The notes beneath the pieces were generated by a model. That model was not told the DNA's origin, searched no databases, and worked only from the letters and a program-made list of their open reading frames with translations. A program made the translations under genes and the position numbers. This document shows positions 49,110 to 60,489 of a stretch of 64,000 nucleotides of DNA, one piece after another. Position 1 is the stretch's first letter, and each line of letters begins with the position of its first letter. This DNA comes from Neocallimastix lanati (nom. inval.). Lineage: Eukaryota > Neocallimastigomycota > Neocallimastigomycetes > Neocallimastigales > Neocallimastigaceae. The stretch covers positions 161,546 to 225,545 of the forward strand of contig JACVTC010000196.1 of assembly GCA_016946835.1 (NCBI GenBank). Reading direction: 5' to 3'.

Positions 49110-50320
49110 AATCATTTAACTTAAAAAGGTAACAAAAAAATATAATAAATTATAAAATTGATAATTTTATTTACTCTATTTAGATTTTTATAAAATAAGG
49201 TTTGTTTTCAAAAAAAAGATATTAAATCAATGTTTGATATATTGAAAAATAAAATTATCATATGTATATTACTAATTGAATTTTATTTCAATAAAATAGA
49301 CTAATTATAGTTACTTTTATTTTTTTTATTCTAAAAGGGATGAAAGGGATAAATGCCATTTGTATCGAATATTTATTAGTTATTAAAGTAAATGATGAAA
49401 ATGTATTAAAATTAAATTTGTTATTAGAGTAAATTAAAATAATAATAATTTAATAATACTTTTAATTAATATTTTATTATAAAATATATTCAAAATGCTA
49501 TGATTGTATGACTTATTTTCTAGAAGAAAGGAAAAGAAAAAACTTAAATAAAATATGAGTTAACTCTTTAATTTTATTTTAAATGGTATTTCTTTTTCAT
49601 CGATCTATTTAAACATTAAAGTTAAGGGTTTTAATAAAATTAATTTAACCAAAAAGAATAAAATAATTCCTTATTTGTAATAATAAAATAATAATTAAAA
49701 ATAAAAAACTTGATACATAGAAAATTTACCAAACTCGGTAAATTAATTTTTTTTTTATTAAGTTGACTGATGTAATAATTTTATCAAATAAAATTTTAAT
49801 TTCTTTATATTATAAAATAAATTTAAACATTATTTAAAACTAGTATTAATATATTTTAATTTATTATTTATATATTATAAATTGTTATTAATATATGTAT
49901 ATATATATTACTACATATAATTTTTAATAATATTTTGATAAAATTTTATTATTTATAGTTTACTTTAAAAAATATTAATAAATATATATATTGAATATGT
50001 TGCATTTCGAAATGTGGCTTATAAATAGAATATTAGTTCTAATTTAACGCCTCACTTTATAAAATAAATAAATAAAAATTTAAGTAAATTTAATAGTGTT
50101 AAATTTTTTTAATTTAATTATTTAAAAAAATCTATTTTAAATTTATTAATATTATTTTAAGAAAAAGATATTAATATATAGTTTTAAAATTGATTATTAT
50201 GTATTTACTTTTTTTATAAACATTAAATATCATTAGAAGTTATTTTATTTTATATTAATCATTTATTTATTTAATATACCTTTATATAAACAGGTTATTA
50301 TATTAAGTTATATTTTATAC
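47070..50320. other. AT-rich intergenic stretch
   Basis: No gene recognised. A 41-base T-run lies at 49068-49108, and a TGCATTTCGAAATGTGGCTT motif at about 50000 recurs elsewhere in the window. A short open stretch near 47491-47601 (STTKIIYNKAFNLDVNFL) is too small to assign. Confidence 0.45.
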
Positions 50321-50366
50321 AAAAATATTGTAAATATTTTTATAAGTTTAAGCATCTTTTTTAGAC

Positions 50367-50443
50367 TTATAAATTAAATAAAGTTATTTTCAAAGTTTAA
50401 GCATTTTTTTTAGACTTTGAAAATAACTTTATTTAATTTATAA
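50367..50443. repeat. Perfect 30-bp inverted repeat (hairpin)
   Basis: Arms 50367-50396 and 50414-50443 are exact reverse complements with a 17-base loop. The loop and the left outer flank share AGTTTAAGCAT-TTTTTTAGACT (50346-50368 and 50394-50417), so the structure seems to arise from a duplicated module. It abuts the GC-enriched island at 50451. Confidence 0.9.
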
Positions 50444-50450
50444 TAGCATA

Positions 50451-50743
50451 TGGGTTCATACGCAAGTAGCTAAATTAGGAATAATCAATTTTCTAACTAA
50501 ATACTATTACCAAGTGGAGTTAGCACGTGACCCACTCGGGTTAGGTTACTAAGCCTCACTTTTAGGGGTTAGGAACCGAAAAAGCATTCCTAGAAAAATC
50601 GTGCTAGAAAATCTCGGCAATAATATGTTTGGTTAGAGCGCCAATGCTGAATAAATAGTAAGGCTGTCCAGTAGAGACTATATTTATAAAGTGTTGTGAC
50701 TGCCTTAATATTCACATGTCTTGAGGGGTCATAGGGCGGTACA
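50451..50743. other. GC-enriched island: solo LTR or structured RNA
   Basis: A 293-bp block in a desert of A/T that begins TGGGTTCATACGC and ends GGGCGGTACA, giving TG...CA ends. Read on the minus strand it starts TGTACCGCCCTATGACCC and has TTTATAAATA about 55 bases in, which suits an LTR promoter. It also contains nested complementary segments. TAGCACG (50520-50526) pairs with CGTGCTA (50600-50606). They enclose ACCC/GGGT around ACTC, and TAGGAA/TTCCTA. AAGGC-T-GTC (50660-50668) pairs with GAC-T-GCCTT (50698-50706). No target-site duplication is evident. No known RNA class was recognised. The ACC-ACTC-GGTTA core resembles segments at 978 and 21529. Confidence 0.5.
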
Positions 50744-50834
50744 AACCGGAAATAAAAAAAATAATTTATAAAAATAATAAAATTGTATAATTCAAATAAA
50801 AAATTGAAGAAATGAAATATTTAATATAATTTTA

Positions 50835-51044
50835 TTAGTGTGTGGTAAAATCAATTGTTACTAGCTTTTCCCATTCATCGATGATAACACCGTGTCCATT
50901 ATTGCGAGTAATAATTACTGGGTTAGTGTTAACAATTGGATATGTATCGGATCTTTCACTGTGAAGTGAAAATCTATGCCTTATCATTTCGACGTTGACG
51001 CTATTACCAAGGGTAGATTCAACGAAATACCATTTCATCATCAA
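50835..51044 (-). CDS. Small hypothetical protein, 69 residues
   Basis: ATG-ATG-ATG start (MMMKWYFVESTLGNSVNVEM) to TAA. Codon use is richer in G/C than any neighbouring DNA and the protein is of normal composition, with no Asn runs, a likely beta-strand pattern (TYPIVNTNPVIITRNNGHGV) and the end WEKLVTIDFTTH. This argues for a real gene or a conserved exon. No domain, signal peptide or membrane span is recognised. It could also be a fragment of a mobile-element protein, given the island 90 bp downstream. Confidence 0.5.
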   Translation of the reverse strand: MMMKWYFVESTLGNSVNVEMIRHRFSLHSERSDTYPIVNTNPVIITRNNGHGVIIDEWEKLVTIDFTTH

Positions 51045-52020
51045 TTTAAAAGATAGATAAATTAATGTATTACATTTGTTTGAAACTCTGCAATCTCTAT
51101 AAAATAAGGAACAGTAGACGAAATATAACTTTATTTAAAAATATTGTCTATTAATTGTCTTTGTTTCACATTATTAAGTTTATCTAAAAATCTTTTTTTT
51201 TTTTAAATAAAAGATGTGATTAGATAAAATATTTAATTTAATTTTTTATACATATTTCCGTTATTTTGAAAATATTATTTTTACATTAAAAATTTTCTTT
51301 AAAATTTAGAAATATTTTAAACATTTTAAAAGAAAAATTGTTTTTAAATAAATAAATATTTATAATTAATTACAATTCAACCAAAGAGATATACATATTC
51401 TTTATTTAATAAATATACAAATAATCAGTTTATAATTTTATTTTTATTATTATTTCTAGTATTATTGTTTCTAGTAAAATCGATTATTTTATTTTTAGAA
51501 ATAGATTTAAAATAATTTATTATTTACAGTAATATTTTTAAATTAATTAATAATATTTTTTTTTTATTTACTCAATTTTTCTATTTTTTTAATAATAAAT
51601 CGAAATTTATATTTCGATAATTTTGGTTTTAATTTTTTATGTAATATTATATATATATATATTTTTTCAATAAATTTAAATTAAAGGTTTACTGTAAAAT
51701 TTTAACAATTAGAGCTTAATAAATACACATTTAATTATTAAATAAAATTTAAAGTATTTAAAAAGCCTAAATAGAGTAGTAATATCAATTAATTTAATAT
51801 TATAGATATTAAAATAATAGATATTATAAATTATTATATGAGGTTTAGAATAAAAATTATTTTTTTCTGAATTATTAATTGTAATATTTTTTTTTTATTT
51901 TTTACTTTAAATATTAATTTTTTTTTAATTTTTGATTATTTATTTCTAATTAACTATATTAATATGGAATTAAAATATAGATAAAAATTTAAAAAGTTAA
52001 ATTAAATTTTAATTTTAACT
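51045..52020. other. AT-rich intergenic stretch
   Basis: Between two minus-strand genes. Nothing recognised beyond poly-A/T tracts and a TA microsatellite at about 51648-51662. Confidence 0.5.
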
Positions 52021-52026
52021 TATTAT

Positions 52027-54043
52027 TTATTTGAAGTCTATTTTCACTTCTTCAGATGGTTTTTTATCTAAAATTTCGGCGTTGTCCTCATTTGTAGAAC
52101 TACCCTTTTTATTATTAGAGTCTATTGAGCGATTTCTCTTTCTTGAACGTAGCATAGATATAGCGCCAAAACCACAACAGCAACATATTAAAATGTACAA
52201 AATAGCAAGTATACCAATGATAAAGAATATGGAATAAATAAAAATTGTAACTGGAGAATCATCTTTACTTTTAGATGAAGCTTCATTTTCGTATTCTTTA
52301 ATATCATTTTCTGGAATACCGTTAGAAGAGTTAATTTCTTGAAGATCTGCTAAAATACATTTTCTCTCGAAATTATTATTACAAGTATTACTTTTTAAAG
52401 AACATAACTTTGTACCGCCATAATCGCATTGTTCAATTTTTAAATCTTTAGGAATATAACCTTTTAATTTTCGATTATTATTTAAATTTCTAAAATTATT
52501 ATTAAATTATTTTGTTAATATTTAAAATTTTGCTATTTATTAAAATAACATAAAACAAATAAAGAATGTAAATATTTAATAATCCATACAAAGTTTTCAG
52601 ATTTTTTAAATTTTTGAAAGAATAAGGAACATATTCGGATAATCCATTATTATCTAATAATCTTTTATATATAAAAATTAATTAAAATTTGAATATTTAA
52701 TAAGTAAAACATTTAGAATTATTATTTTATTTCTATTTACAAAGAAAATAAAAATAAAATAATATATTTATATATCAAAATCATTTGATCGATAAGTCAC
52801 TCACAAAATTTTTAAATTTTTTAGATTACCGTAAGAGCTAGGGATTTCACCAAAAAATTTATTATTTGATAATTTTCTATTATTTTATATTAAGTAATAT
52901 ATATGAATTATAATAAATTTTTTTATTGCGATATATAAAATTTTATTAATCATTAAAAATAAAAAAAATTATTTGTTAAGTAATATTTCAAATAAATCAA
53001 CTCTATCATATATATAAAGAAATTAAAATGAAAATATACAATATCTCTAAATTGGTCAATTCAGATATACTTTCAGGAAGCACATGAGTAAACGTATTTT
53101 TCACCATAATTCTAATATCGTTTATTATTGTTTTAATAATAATTATTCAAGTTAATTATATAAAAATATATTTAAATTTTTTTAAAAAAAATATAAATAT
53201 TTTAGAAAATATATATTTATTTAATTTTTTTATATTATATTATATAATAATATAATATATTATATTATATTATATTATATTATATTATATTTTATTTATT
53301 AACGAAAAGAAATATAAATTTTTATAAAATAGTATAATTCAAAATTTAACATTTAAGATTTTTAATATTGAAATTTACAGAGATTTTAAGTTTTTTAATT
53401 TTGATATATTTTTAGGAAAGAAATCATCGCACCAAGTACTATAGCTTAAATCACTATCATTTATATGTATAATATAAAATTTGTAAATATAAATTTAATT
53501 ATTAAATTTGTAAATTAGAAATGAAATAATTAAAGTTATCTTTTAAATTTTATTTAAAATATTTTCAATTACAATGTAGTTAAATACTGTAATTCACCAA
53601 ATTTGCTTATCATGGCATCCATATCTTCATGACTTAATCTATTATAACAATCTAAATTTCTAATTTTTCTGTTATTTTAAATATAGGTGTATCGTTAGTC
53701 TAATGTATTGAATTTTTATTTATGATATATATAATTTTTCTTTTATTTTTATTTATTATTTTTATTTATTGGTTTTATTAAAATATAAGATAAAATAATG
53801 CTTTATCTTTATTTTATTTTACATTTCTGTAATATGGTTGTCTTTACATGTCACCATACTATGTGTATTACAACAATTTTCGGTATCAACATCAAAATTA
53901 GCTTTACTTTTACCGAAATGGTCGAATGCTTCATAAAATATTTTACAGTCCTCTATGGCCTGTGCTTTAACTTCATTTATATTAATAATAAATATATTAA
54001 ATATAAATAGTAGAAAAGATAACCAATTTTTATCTTTTAACAT
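52027..54043 (-). CDS. LRR receptor-like membrane protein, seven exons
   Basis: Exons on the minus strand: 54043-53823, 53668-53573, 53453-53379, 53111-53040, 52876-52805, 52661-52590 and 52489-52027, giving 356 residues. All six introns (100-267 bp) are GT-AG and all interrupt codons after the second base. Exon 1 holds a signal peptide (WLSFLLFIFNIFIININ) and a plant-type N-cap (EDCKIFYEAF, ENCCNTHSMVTCKDNHIT). Exons 2-6 each add a leucine-rich repeat, for example LSNNKFFGEIPSSYGNLKNL. Exon 7 ends the repeats (NLNNNRKLKGYIPKDLK), adds a Cys-rich juxtamembrane part, one membrane span (TIFIYSIFFIIGILAILYIL, then ICCCC), and a 50-residue charged tail with RSRKRNRS and no kinase. It probably acts as a surface recognition or adhesion protein. 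The splice model is by eye. Confidence 0.85.
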
Positions 54044-56425
54044 TTTTTTATATTTATTTTATTACACTATTCAGTTTTTTTATAATAGTATAAATTTTTT
54101 AGCTAATAAAAATTATATATTATATATAATTATTAAAATATTAGATTATTATTTAATTTAAAATAAAATTCGTTTCGCTTATTAGTAATATTTTTTGCTT
54201 TAAAAGAAAAATATATATTATAATTTATATAATATTGTTATTTTTAATTACAATTAATTAAATCTTATATATTTTTAATATTTATAATATTGTATAAAAT
54301 ATTTTAAGGGTCATAGGATAAAAAATGTAATTTTCATTTATATAACATTAATTTTTAATGTTGCACATTAAATATTATATTTCAAAACAAATAAGATTTT
54401 ATCATATTATGGAAATTTAATATTTTAATTGTAATGACATATAAAAGTAAAATTACTTCTATATATTAAAAATGAAAAAATTGTATTTAATTTTTTTTTT
54501 TTTTTTTTACAGTATATCCACTTAAAAGAAATGCTATTTATTAAGGTTAAAGATAGGGTTAATTAATAACGATGAATGTAAAATTTAAATTTTGTTAGTA
54601 CTAAAAACATTAAAATATTATTTATTAAAGTTATTAATGAGATTAATTAGTAAAAATAAATATAAGCCATAAATTTCATTGTCACACGATATATTAGATT
54701 AAACTATTAATAAAATTAAATATTATGAAAAAAATAAATATACGTAATAAAAATGTCAAACAATTAATATTAGGAACCCTAATATATTAAAATTAATTAA
54801 AATAAAATGAAACAGTTACGAATTATATTTAAAATGAAATTATGAATTGGTGACGTTTTTTATTAAAGAAAAATTCGATTTTCTAGAATTTCAAATCTAT
54901 AAAGTTAAATTAAATTAAAAATTTGTGTTTATCTCTCATTTTATTTGCTTAAATCTTTAAAAAAATGAAAATGTAACAGACTTTTAAAATTATTAAAAAT
55001 CTGATTAAAAATCTGATTAAAAATTGATTAAAAAAGTAATATTTTAACTTTTAATTTAGAGTTATTTAATCCATTAATATATATTTTAATGAATACCTAT
55101 TTAGGGAATTTTTAATTAAAATGGATAAGTAAACATATTAATTAAAGTTAAAATTTTTATATTAAAATTCAAATATGTCCATATTAAATTTTGAGAATTA
55201 TGTATAGATATTGATCAATTCAATTTTTATAGGTTAAAATGATTGATTGTAAAAAAAAGTTTATTTTAGATAAATTTATTTCAAGAACTTTAATTAGTAA
55301 TATTAAATAAAATTTACTCATCGTTTTACTTTCGAATATGACCAGCAATTTAAATATTCTGTTAAGCTATTTTAAATATTAGTCACTATATTTATTTAAA
55401 ATTCAAATATGACCATATTGAATTTTGAGAATTATGTATACATATTGATCAATTCAATTTTTATAGGTTAAACTGATGGATTGAAAAAAAAAGTTTATTT
55501 TAAGTAAAATTATTTCAAGATCTTTAATTAGTAATATTAAATAAAATTTAGCCAAAGTTTACTTTCGAATATGACCAGCAATTTAAATATTCTATTAAGC
55601 TATTTTAAATATTAGTCACTCTATTTAATTAATTTTTTTTTCGAATAAAGTATTATTAATTATATATATTTACTAAAGAAAATATATATACATTATTGTA
55701 TTAATAGCACTAAAAATTAGAAAGAATATTTTAGGACATTATTGGCAATTATTAAAAAAATACTTTTATTTTTTATTTATATTTATATTTTAAAATTGTT
55801 CAATATCATGATGTTTTAATTATTTAATTTTATTATTTTATTAAAAATAGATGTTTTATTGAATTAATTATTTTAATTTTTTATTTGATTTTATTATTTA
55901 TTTTTAAAATTTAATATTAATATTTTTATTATAAAATAGTAATATCATTAGAGTAAATTTTATTAAAAAATTTAATGATTAATAAAATTTAAATAAAAAA
56001 ATTAAAAATGAAAAATAAATAAATATAATAGAAGTTATAGTATTTTTTTTTTTTTTTTTTTTTTACTTTAATATATATCAATTAAACATTTAAAATTTAC
56101 AATTTTATTTATTAAATATTTTTGTTATACTCTATTATATTTTATTATTAATATTATTTTGAATTTAATAAATTTCAATTTTTTTTTTTTAAATTTCTTA
56201 ATATTTAAATATTTAAATTTTTTTTTTTTTTTTTTTAATTTATATTTTTTAGTATTTAAATGATTAATTTTTTTATTTTATATTAAAGAAGTTTAAGTTA
56301 AGCAAGACTAACTTTACAAAATTACCTTTTTTTGCTATATATAAAATTTGTATATATATCTTTATATATATATAAAAATATAGATAGATCTTTATGACAG
56401 AAAATAATATTTAAATGAAAAAAAG
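54044..56425. other. AT-rich intergenic stretch
   Basis: Apart from the 234-bp duplication at 55164-55630 no gene or element is recognised. T-runs occur at about 56043-56063 and 56218-56236. Confidence 0.5.
55164..55630. repeat. Tandem duplication, two units of about 234 bp
   Basis: Unit starts TTCAAATATGtCCATATT at about 55168 and TTCAAATATGaCCATATT at about 55402. Both contain TGAGAATTATGTATA-ATAT, TTTCGAATATGACCAGC and end TATTAGTCACT-TATTTA. A few per cent differences are spread over the unit. Confidence 0.9.
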
Positions 56426-56429
56426 TTCG

Positions 56430-59400
56430 TTATGATTTACCTTTATACCAGCTAGGAGATTTCTTTAAAGATGGATTTTTTTTTGTTGTATTCGCTGACG
56501 TATAAGTTTTACCTTTATTTTTATCTACTTTTTCCTGATGGTGTTCTTTATTTTCTTCAGAATTTTTAGCTGCATTTTTTTGTTTTTCATATATTTTTTT
56601 TGCTATTTTACGATCATGATGGTAATCACTCACAGCCTCGACCACTTTAATTATGGTAATAAGGCTTTTCATTTCATTGCTGAAATATTCATCCATTTTA
56701 TTCCAAAATTTACTATCAATATCTGGTTTTTTGCCTGCACTGGTTTCATCCATTCTTTCACTGATATAGTCTAGATGATAAGCCAAATGAAATATAAAAT
56801 TGGAGGATTCATACATTTCTTCAAGTGTTGGATTAAGTTCGAAATCCTTTAATCTTAATTTTCCTCTAAGGCTTTCTATACTTTCTCCATCATCATCTTC
56901 ATTCCTTTGTTCTTTAGTATTACTTTTATTGCTATCATTTTCGGCTTTATTATTACTATAATTATTATTTTTATTATTATCATTTTTGGCTCTATTATTA
57001 CTTTTATTGTTATCATTTTCGGCTTTATTACTACTATTATTATTATCATTTTCGGCTTTATTACTACTATTATTATTATCATTTTCCGCTTTATTATTAC
57101 TGTTATTGTTATTACTTTCGGAAGTATTAGTTTCAGTTTTAATACCTTCCTTTTTAACATTTTCATTTTTATTATCTTCTTTTTTAACCTCCTCATTTTT
57201 AACATTTTCATTTTTAACATTTCCATTTTTCACATCTTCTTTAATTTCATCTACTTTATTATCGTCTTCTTTATTTTCATTCTCTTTATTCTCCTCTTCT
57301 TTATTATCCTCTTCTCTTTTTTTAAGCGATGAAGTTGGGATAGGATTATCATTGAGATATTTTACTAAAATATCTTGCATCATAATTAGTTTTGTTAAAT
57401 TATTATTAGTAACTTCAGGACTAAATTTATTTGTATCAATTGAATTATTATTCTCAAAGGTATTAATAAATTCGGTTTTTAAAGTTTCATTTTTTGAAAC
57501 AATATCCATTATAGTATTATAGTGATGTTTATTTATATATTGTACATACTCATCGATACCGTAATTGAAAAAATAAAATGGAATATCTTTTGTATCAATA
57601 AATCGTTTACTTGCATAGGAGTAAATATCGGAATTAAAGGCTTCCTCGTTTATTTTACTATAGATGTCATTCTCATTAAATAAGGTAATCACATTTTGAT
57701 ATAAAATTGTATTTTCAATTAAATATCTTACAAATACATTCTTGATAATATAATTATGATTTAAATATTCCGTTTTCCGTAACTCATACTTATTTTTAGC
57801 TTCGGTATAGTAGTTTGTATCACAAGAAAATTGATAAACATTTTTATCTATATAATTATCAAAGAGCATGTCTTCGTTATCATTGATGATGACGTCCATG
57901 GTATCCATAAATTTTTCTTTTTGGGCGTCTTCCGCATCTTCCACGGAATTGTTTTTAATGTCATCAGGGACATGCTCCATTAGAATATCTTTATATTTGA
58001 TTTTTATATTAAATATACCATTTAATAGATCCAAATCTGTTGGATCCATTGAAATTTTGAATGTTTCTACTTTGTTATAGGGTAAATTTTGAAAAATAAA
58101 TTTATCGAAATATAATATTTTTTCGTATATATTTTTTAAATCATATAAAGATTTAATCCTTTCTTGAATATAATTTTCTTCTAAATATGCCTTTATATTA
58201 TTTAAAATGGAATCAATTTCATTACTCTCAAATGAATCTATTGAATTAATTTTAATCCTAATATCATCGTATCTTAAATTTCCGAGAGTGTTATTTTTGA
58301 TATTATAAAAAATTAAAAATTTATCTTCGTTATCTTTAGTCTCTTTGGAATCGGCAGTCTTACCAGATTTACTCTTTTCATCCGTATTACTGTCCTTCTC
58401 GTAATTATCGGGATTAGCACAAAATATATAAGGGAAACAAAAATTAGCGAATTGTTCATTCCATAAAAGCATTTCATTTTTATTATTACTACAATCGCTT
58501 CCTAAATCAAAATAATAATTTTTAATATCATAATAAATTTTAGGCAAAATTTGATATTTCGAAGATATAAAATTACGGTAATTTTCGTTTTCTTTCATTG
58601 TGGAATCTTTATGGTTCAATTTACTCATACATCTTTTAGAATAAAATTCTTCCTCCCTAATTTTTTTTAATACCGCTTCTAAAAGATACGTAAAATTATT
58701 CATAAAGGAACCTTCGATTCCGCCTATAGATTCATTGTCAATGACGAGGGTATCCGAGGAATCTTTATAGAATAAATCCATACTAATTTCATCATTAGTT
58801 AATTTATTAATACTTTTATATATTTTTTTTAATTCTGAAATATCTTCAAGGAAGTTGTTTGTATTGTCGATGAGTTCATCTTGCTTAATGATCATATAAA
58901 ATTTTAGATAAATCATTGAGTTTGGTTCCTTAGGATTGTAGATGGTTTTCATTCCTTCTTTTATATTTATTTGATAAATAATATCATTGACGGTTTCTAC
59001 AATTATTTTTAATTTCCTTAACTCATCGACGGCTTTTGCCATTTCCTTTGGATTTTCTTTATAATCTATGAATTCATTTGATGCATTTTCTGATAGGTAT
59101 TTTCGATAATTTAAACTGTTTTTAACTGAGAAATATTCAAAGATCTGAAACATTCCACTAAAGAATTTTTTTAGAATTTCATCATTTCCTGTCACCTGTT
59201 CATAAATGGTAAAAATATTTTGTTTTATAATATCGTCCAACTCTGTTAAATTGATGCTATCCAGGTCGTTATAACTTTTTCTGTTGTTCTTATCAACAAA
59301 TTCCATTAAGTAATCGAATGCCTGCATAGCGTAATTGTCTTTTAATCCTTTAAATTTAAATTTTTTCTCCGTTTTGTTATCCTTGCTATCTTCATTGTCT

Positions 59401-60485
59401 TTGTTTTCTTCCCCATTCTCTTTTTCATTTTTATTATTTTCTTTTTTTTTATTTTCATTGTTTTCTCTTTTATTATTATTAAATTCTATTTCAAAATTAT
59501 TAAAGTGATAATAAATATAACTGGTTATGGCATTAAAGGTATCATATACACCGACGAATTTGTTACTGTTGTTGTTATTGGTGTAATATTTGATCATCGA
59601 TTGAAGATATGCCAAAGACATGTTTTCAGAAATTGTTTGATTTTTATTAAATATTTCTTCGATTTGGCTTCTATTAATTTCTTTCATGGTACTCGTAATT
59701 TCATAATTCCTTTGACTCACCATTATTGATGAAATACTATTTATTAAGACATCAATATTGTATAAAAGGGTGATGTCACTCTCGCAAAATATATCGTTAA
59801 AAAATAAATCTAATTTGGATAATTTTCTACCAAATAATAACTTATTCACCGTTTTCATTTCTCTAAATAATATGGCAATAACGGATAGGTCATCCTTTAT
59901 TATATTATTTTTAATATCAGAGCAATCTTGCATCATTTCAGTTATCCAATTTTCTATTGTTTTATCCGTAATTTCTTCTTCACTTTCATCCAAAAAAAAA
60001 TTTAATAACTTGTAATAATGTAAACTATATTTGTCAGTGCTGTAGATATCAGTACTTTCATACCTGTTATATGCTTCCATTATAATGTTATTACCAATTT
60101 TTCCTGCAAAACTGTTAAATAAATGAAAAAATTTTTCGTTATAATCATCTTCGTAATAAATGTTGTCGTCCATGCTGGTTATTTCTTTGTAGATATTATT
60201 TTTATCTCTGGCGTAATTAGGAATGTCAAAAAGAGAAAACCCGATATCATTATTGAAGTTATCAATTTTTTCCTCAGTGCTAAAGTCACCGATAATATTA
60301 TCGATAATATCATCGATTACTGTATCGACCATATTATTTATTCCAAAATTTTGGTAATTATGACATTGCCGAAGAAGAAATATGTCTTCAAAAAAAAACG
60401 GATTGTCAATGTTAATTTCAGTATTACCGAAAACGATACTGAAATTAAAGTAAATTATAAAGATGACATATATATATTTATTCAT
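56430..60485 (-). CDS. Large secreted protein with Asn/Lys/Glu repeats
   Basis: An intact single frame of 1351 residues. MNKYIYVIFIIYFNFSIVFG is a typical signal peptide and no later membrane span is evident, so the product is probably secreted or wall-associated. Most of the chain is acidic and probably helical, with few Cys. Two low-complexity insertions stand out. One is Asn/Lys/Glu-rich near residues 340-375. The other, long, tract lies near 1085-1215, with KNENVKNEEVKKEDNK-type repeats followed by about six SSNKAENDNNN-type units. The C-terminus is basic (KKNPSLKKSPSWYKGKS). No catalytic motif or known domain is recognised. Its start faces the plus-strand gene at 62354, with 1.87 kb between them; both have a signal peptide followed within 55 residues by an Asp-Asn-Pro-Phe motif. 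Function unknown. Confidence 0.85.
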   Translation of the reverse strand: MNKYIYVIFIIYFNFSIVFGNTEINIDNPFFFEDIFLLRQCHNYQNFGINNMVDTVIDDIIDNIIGDFSTEEKIDNFNNDIGFSLFDIPNYARDKNNIYKEITSMDDNIYYEDDYNEKFFHLFNSFAGKIGNNIIMEAYNRYESTDIYSTDKYSLHYYKLLNFFLDESEEEITDKTIENWITEMMQDCSDIKNNIIKDDLSVIAILFREMKTVNKLLFGRKLSKLDLFFNDIFCESDITLLYNIDVLINSISSIMVSQRNYEITSTMKEINRSQIEEIFNKNQTISENMSLAYLQSMIKYYTNNNNSNKFVGVYDTFNAITSYIYYHFNNFEIEFNNNKRENNENKKKENNKNEKENGEENKDNEDSKDNKTEKKFKFKGLKDNYAMQAFDYLMEFVDKNNRKSYNDLDSINLTELDDIIKQNIFTIYEQVTGNDEILKKFFSGMFQIFEYFSVKNSLNYRKYLSENASNEFIDYKENPKEMAKAVDELRKLKIIVETVNDIIYQINIKEGMKTIYNPKEPNSMIYLKFYMIIKQDELIDNTNNFLEDISELKKIYKSINKLTNDEISMDLFYKDSSDTLVIDNESIGGIEGSFMNNFTYLLEAVLKKIREEEFYSKRCMSKLNHKDSTMKENENYRNFISSKYQILPKIYYDIKNYYFDLGSDCSNNKNEMLLWNEQFANFCFPYIFCANPDNYEKDSNTDEKSKSGKTADSKETKDNEDKFLIFYNIKNNTLGNLRYDDIRIKINSIDSFESNEIDSILNNIKAYLEENYIQERIKSLYDLKNIYEKILYFDKFIFQNLPYNKVETFKISMDPTDLDLLNGIFNIKIKYKDILMEHVPDDIKNNSVEDAEDAQKEKFMDTMDVIINDNEDMLFDNYIDKNVYQFSCDTNYYTEAKNKYELRKTEYLNHNYIIKNVFVRYLIENTILYQNVITLFNENDIYSKINEEAFNSDIYSYASKRFIDTKDIPFYFFNYGIDEYVQYINKHHYNTIMDIVSKNETLKTEFINTFENNNSIDTNKFSPEVTNNNLTKLIMMQDILVKYLNDNPIPTSSLKKREEDNKEEENKENENKEDDNKVDEIKEDVKNGNVKNENVKNEEVKKEDNKNENVKKEGIKTETNTSESNNNNSNNKAENDNNNSSNKAENDNNNSSNKAENDNNKSNNRAKNDNNKNNNYSNNKAENDSNKSNTKEQRNEDDDGESIESLRGKLRLKDFELNPTLEEMYESSNFIFHLAYHLDYISERMDETSAGKKPDIDSKFWNKMDEYFSNEMKSLITIIKVVEAVSDYHHDRKIAKKIYEKQKNAAKNSEENKEHHQEKVDKNKGKTYTSANTTKKNPSLKKSPSWYKGKS

Positions 60486-60489
60486 TTTA

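Noticed and set aside
50529-50575. Telomerase RNA template (CCTAACCCCTAA on the minus strand) in the GC-enriched island
   Set aside because: The words are short, the organism's telomere repeat is unknown here, and no pseudoknot or other landmark was identified.
52031-52237. 68-codon plus-strand frame
   Set aside because: It is the reverse of the last exon of the LRR receptor-like gene, whose splice phases and protein motifs are far better supported.
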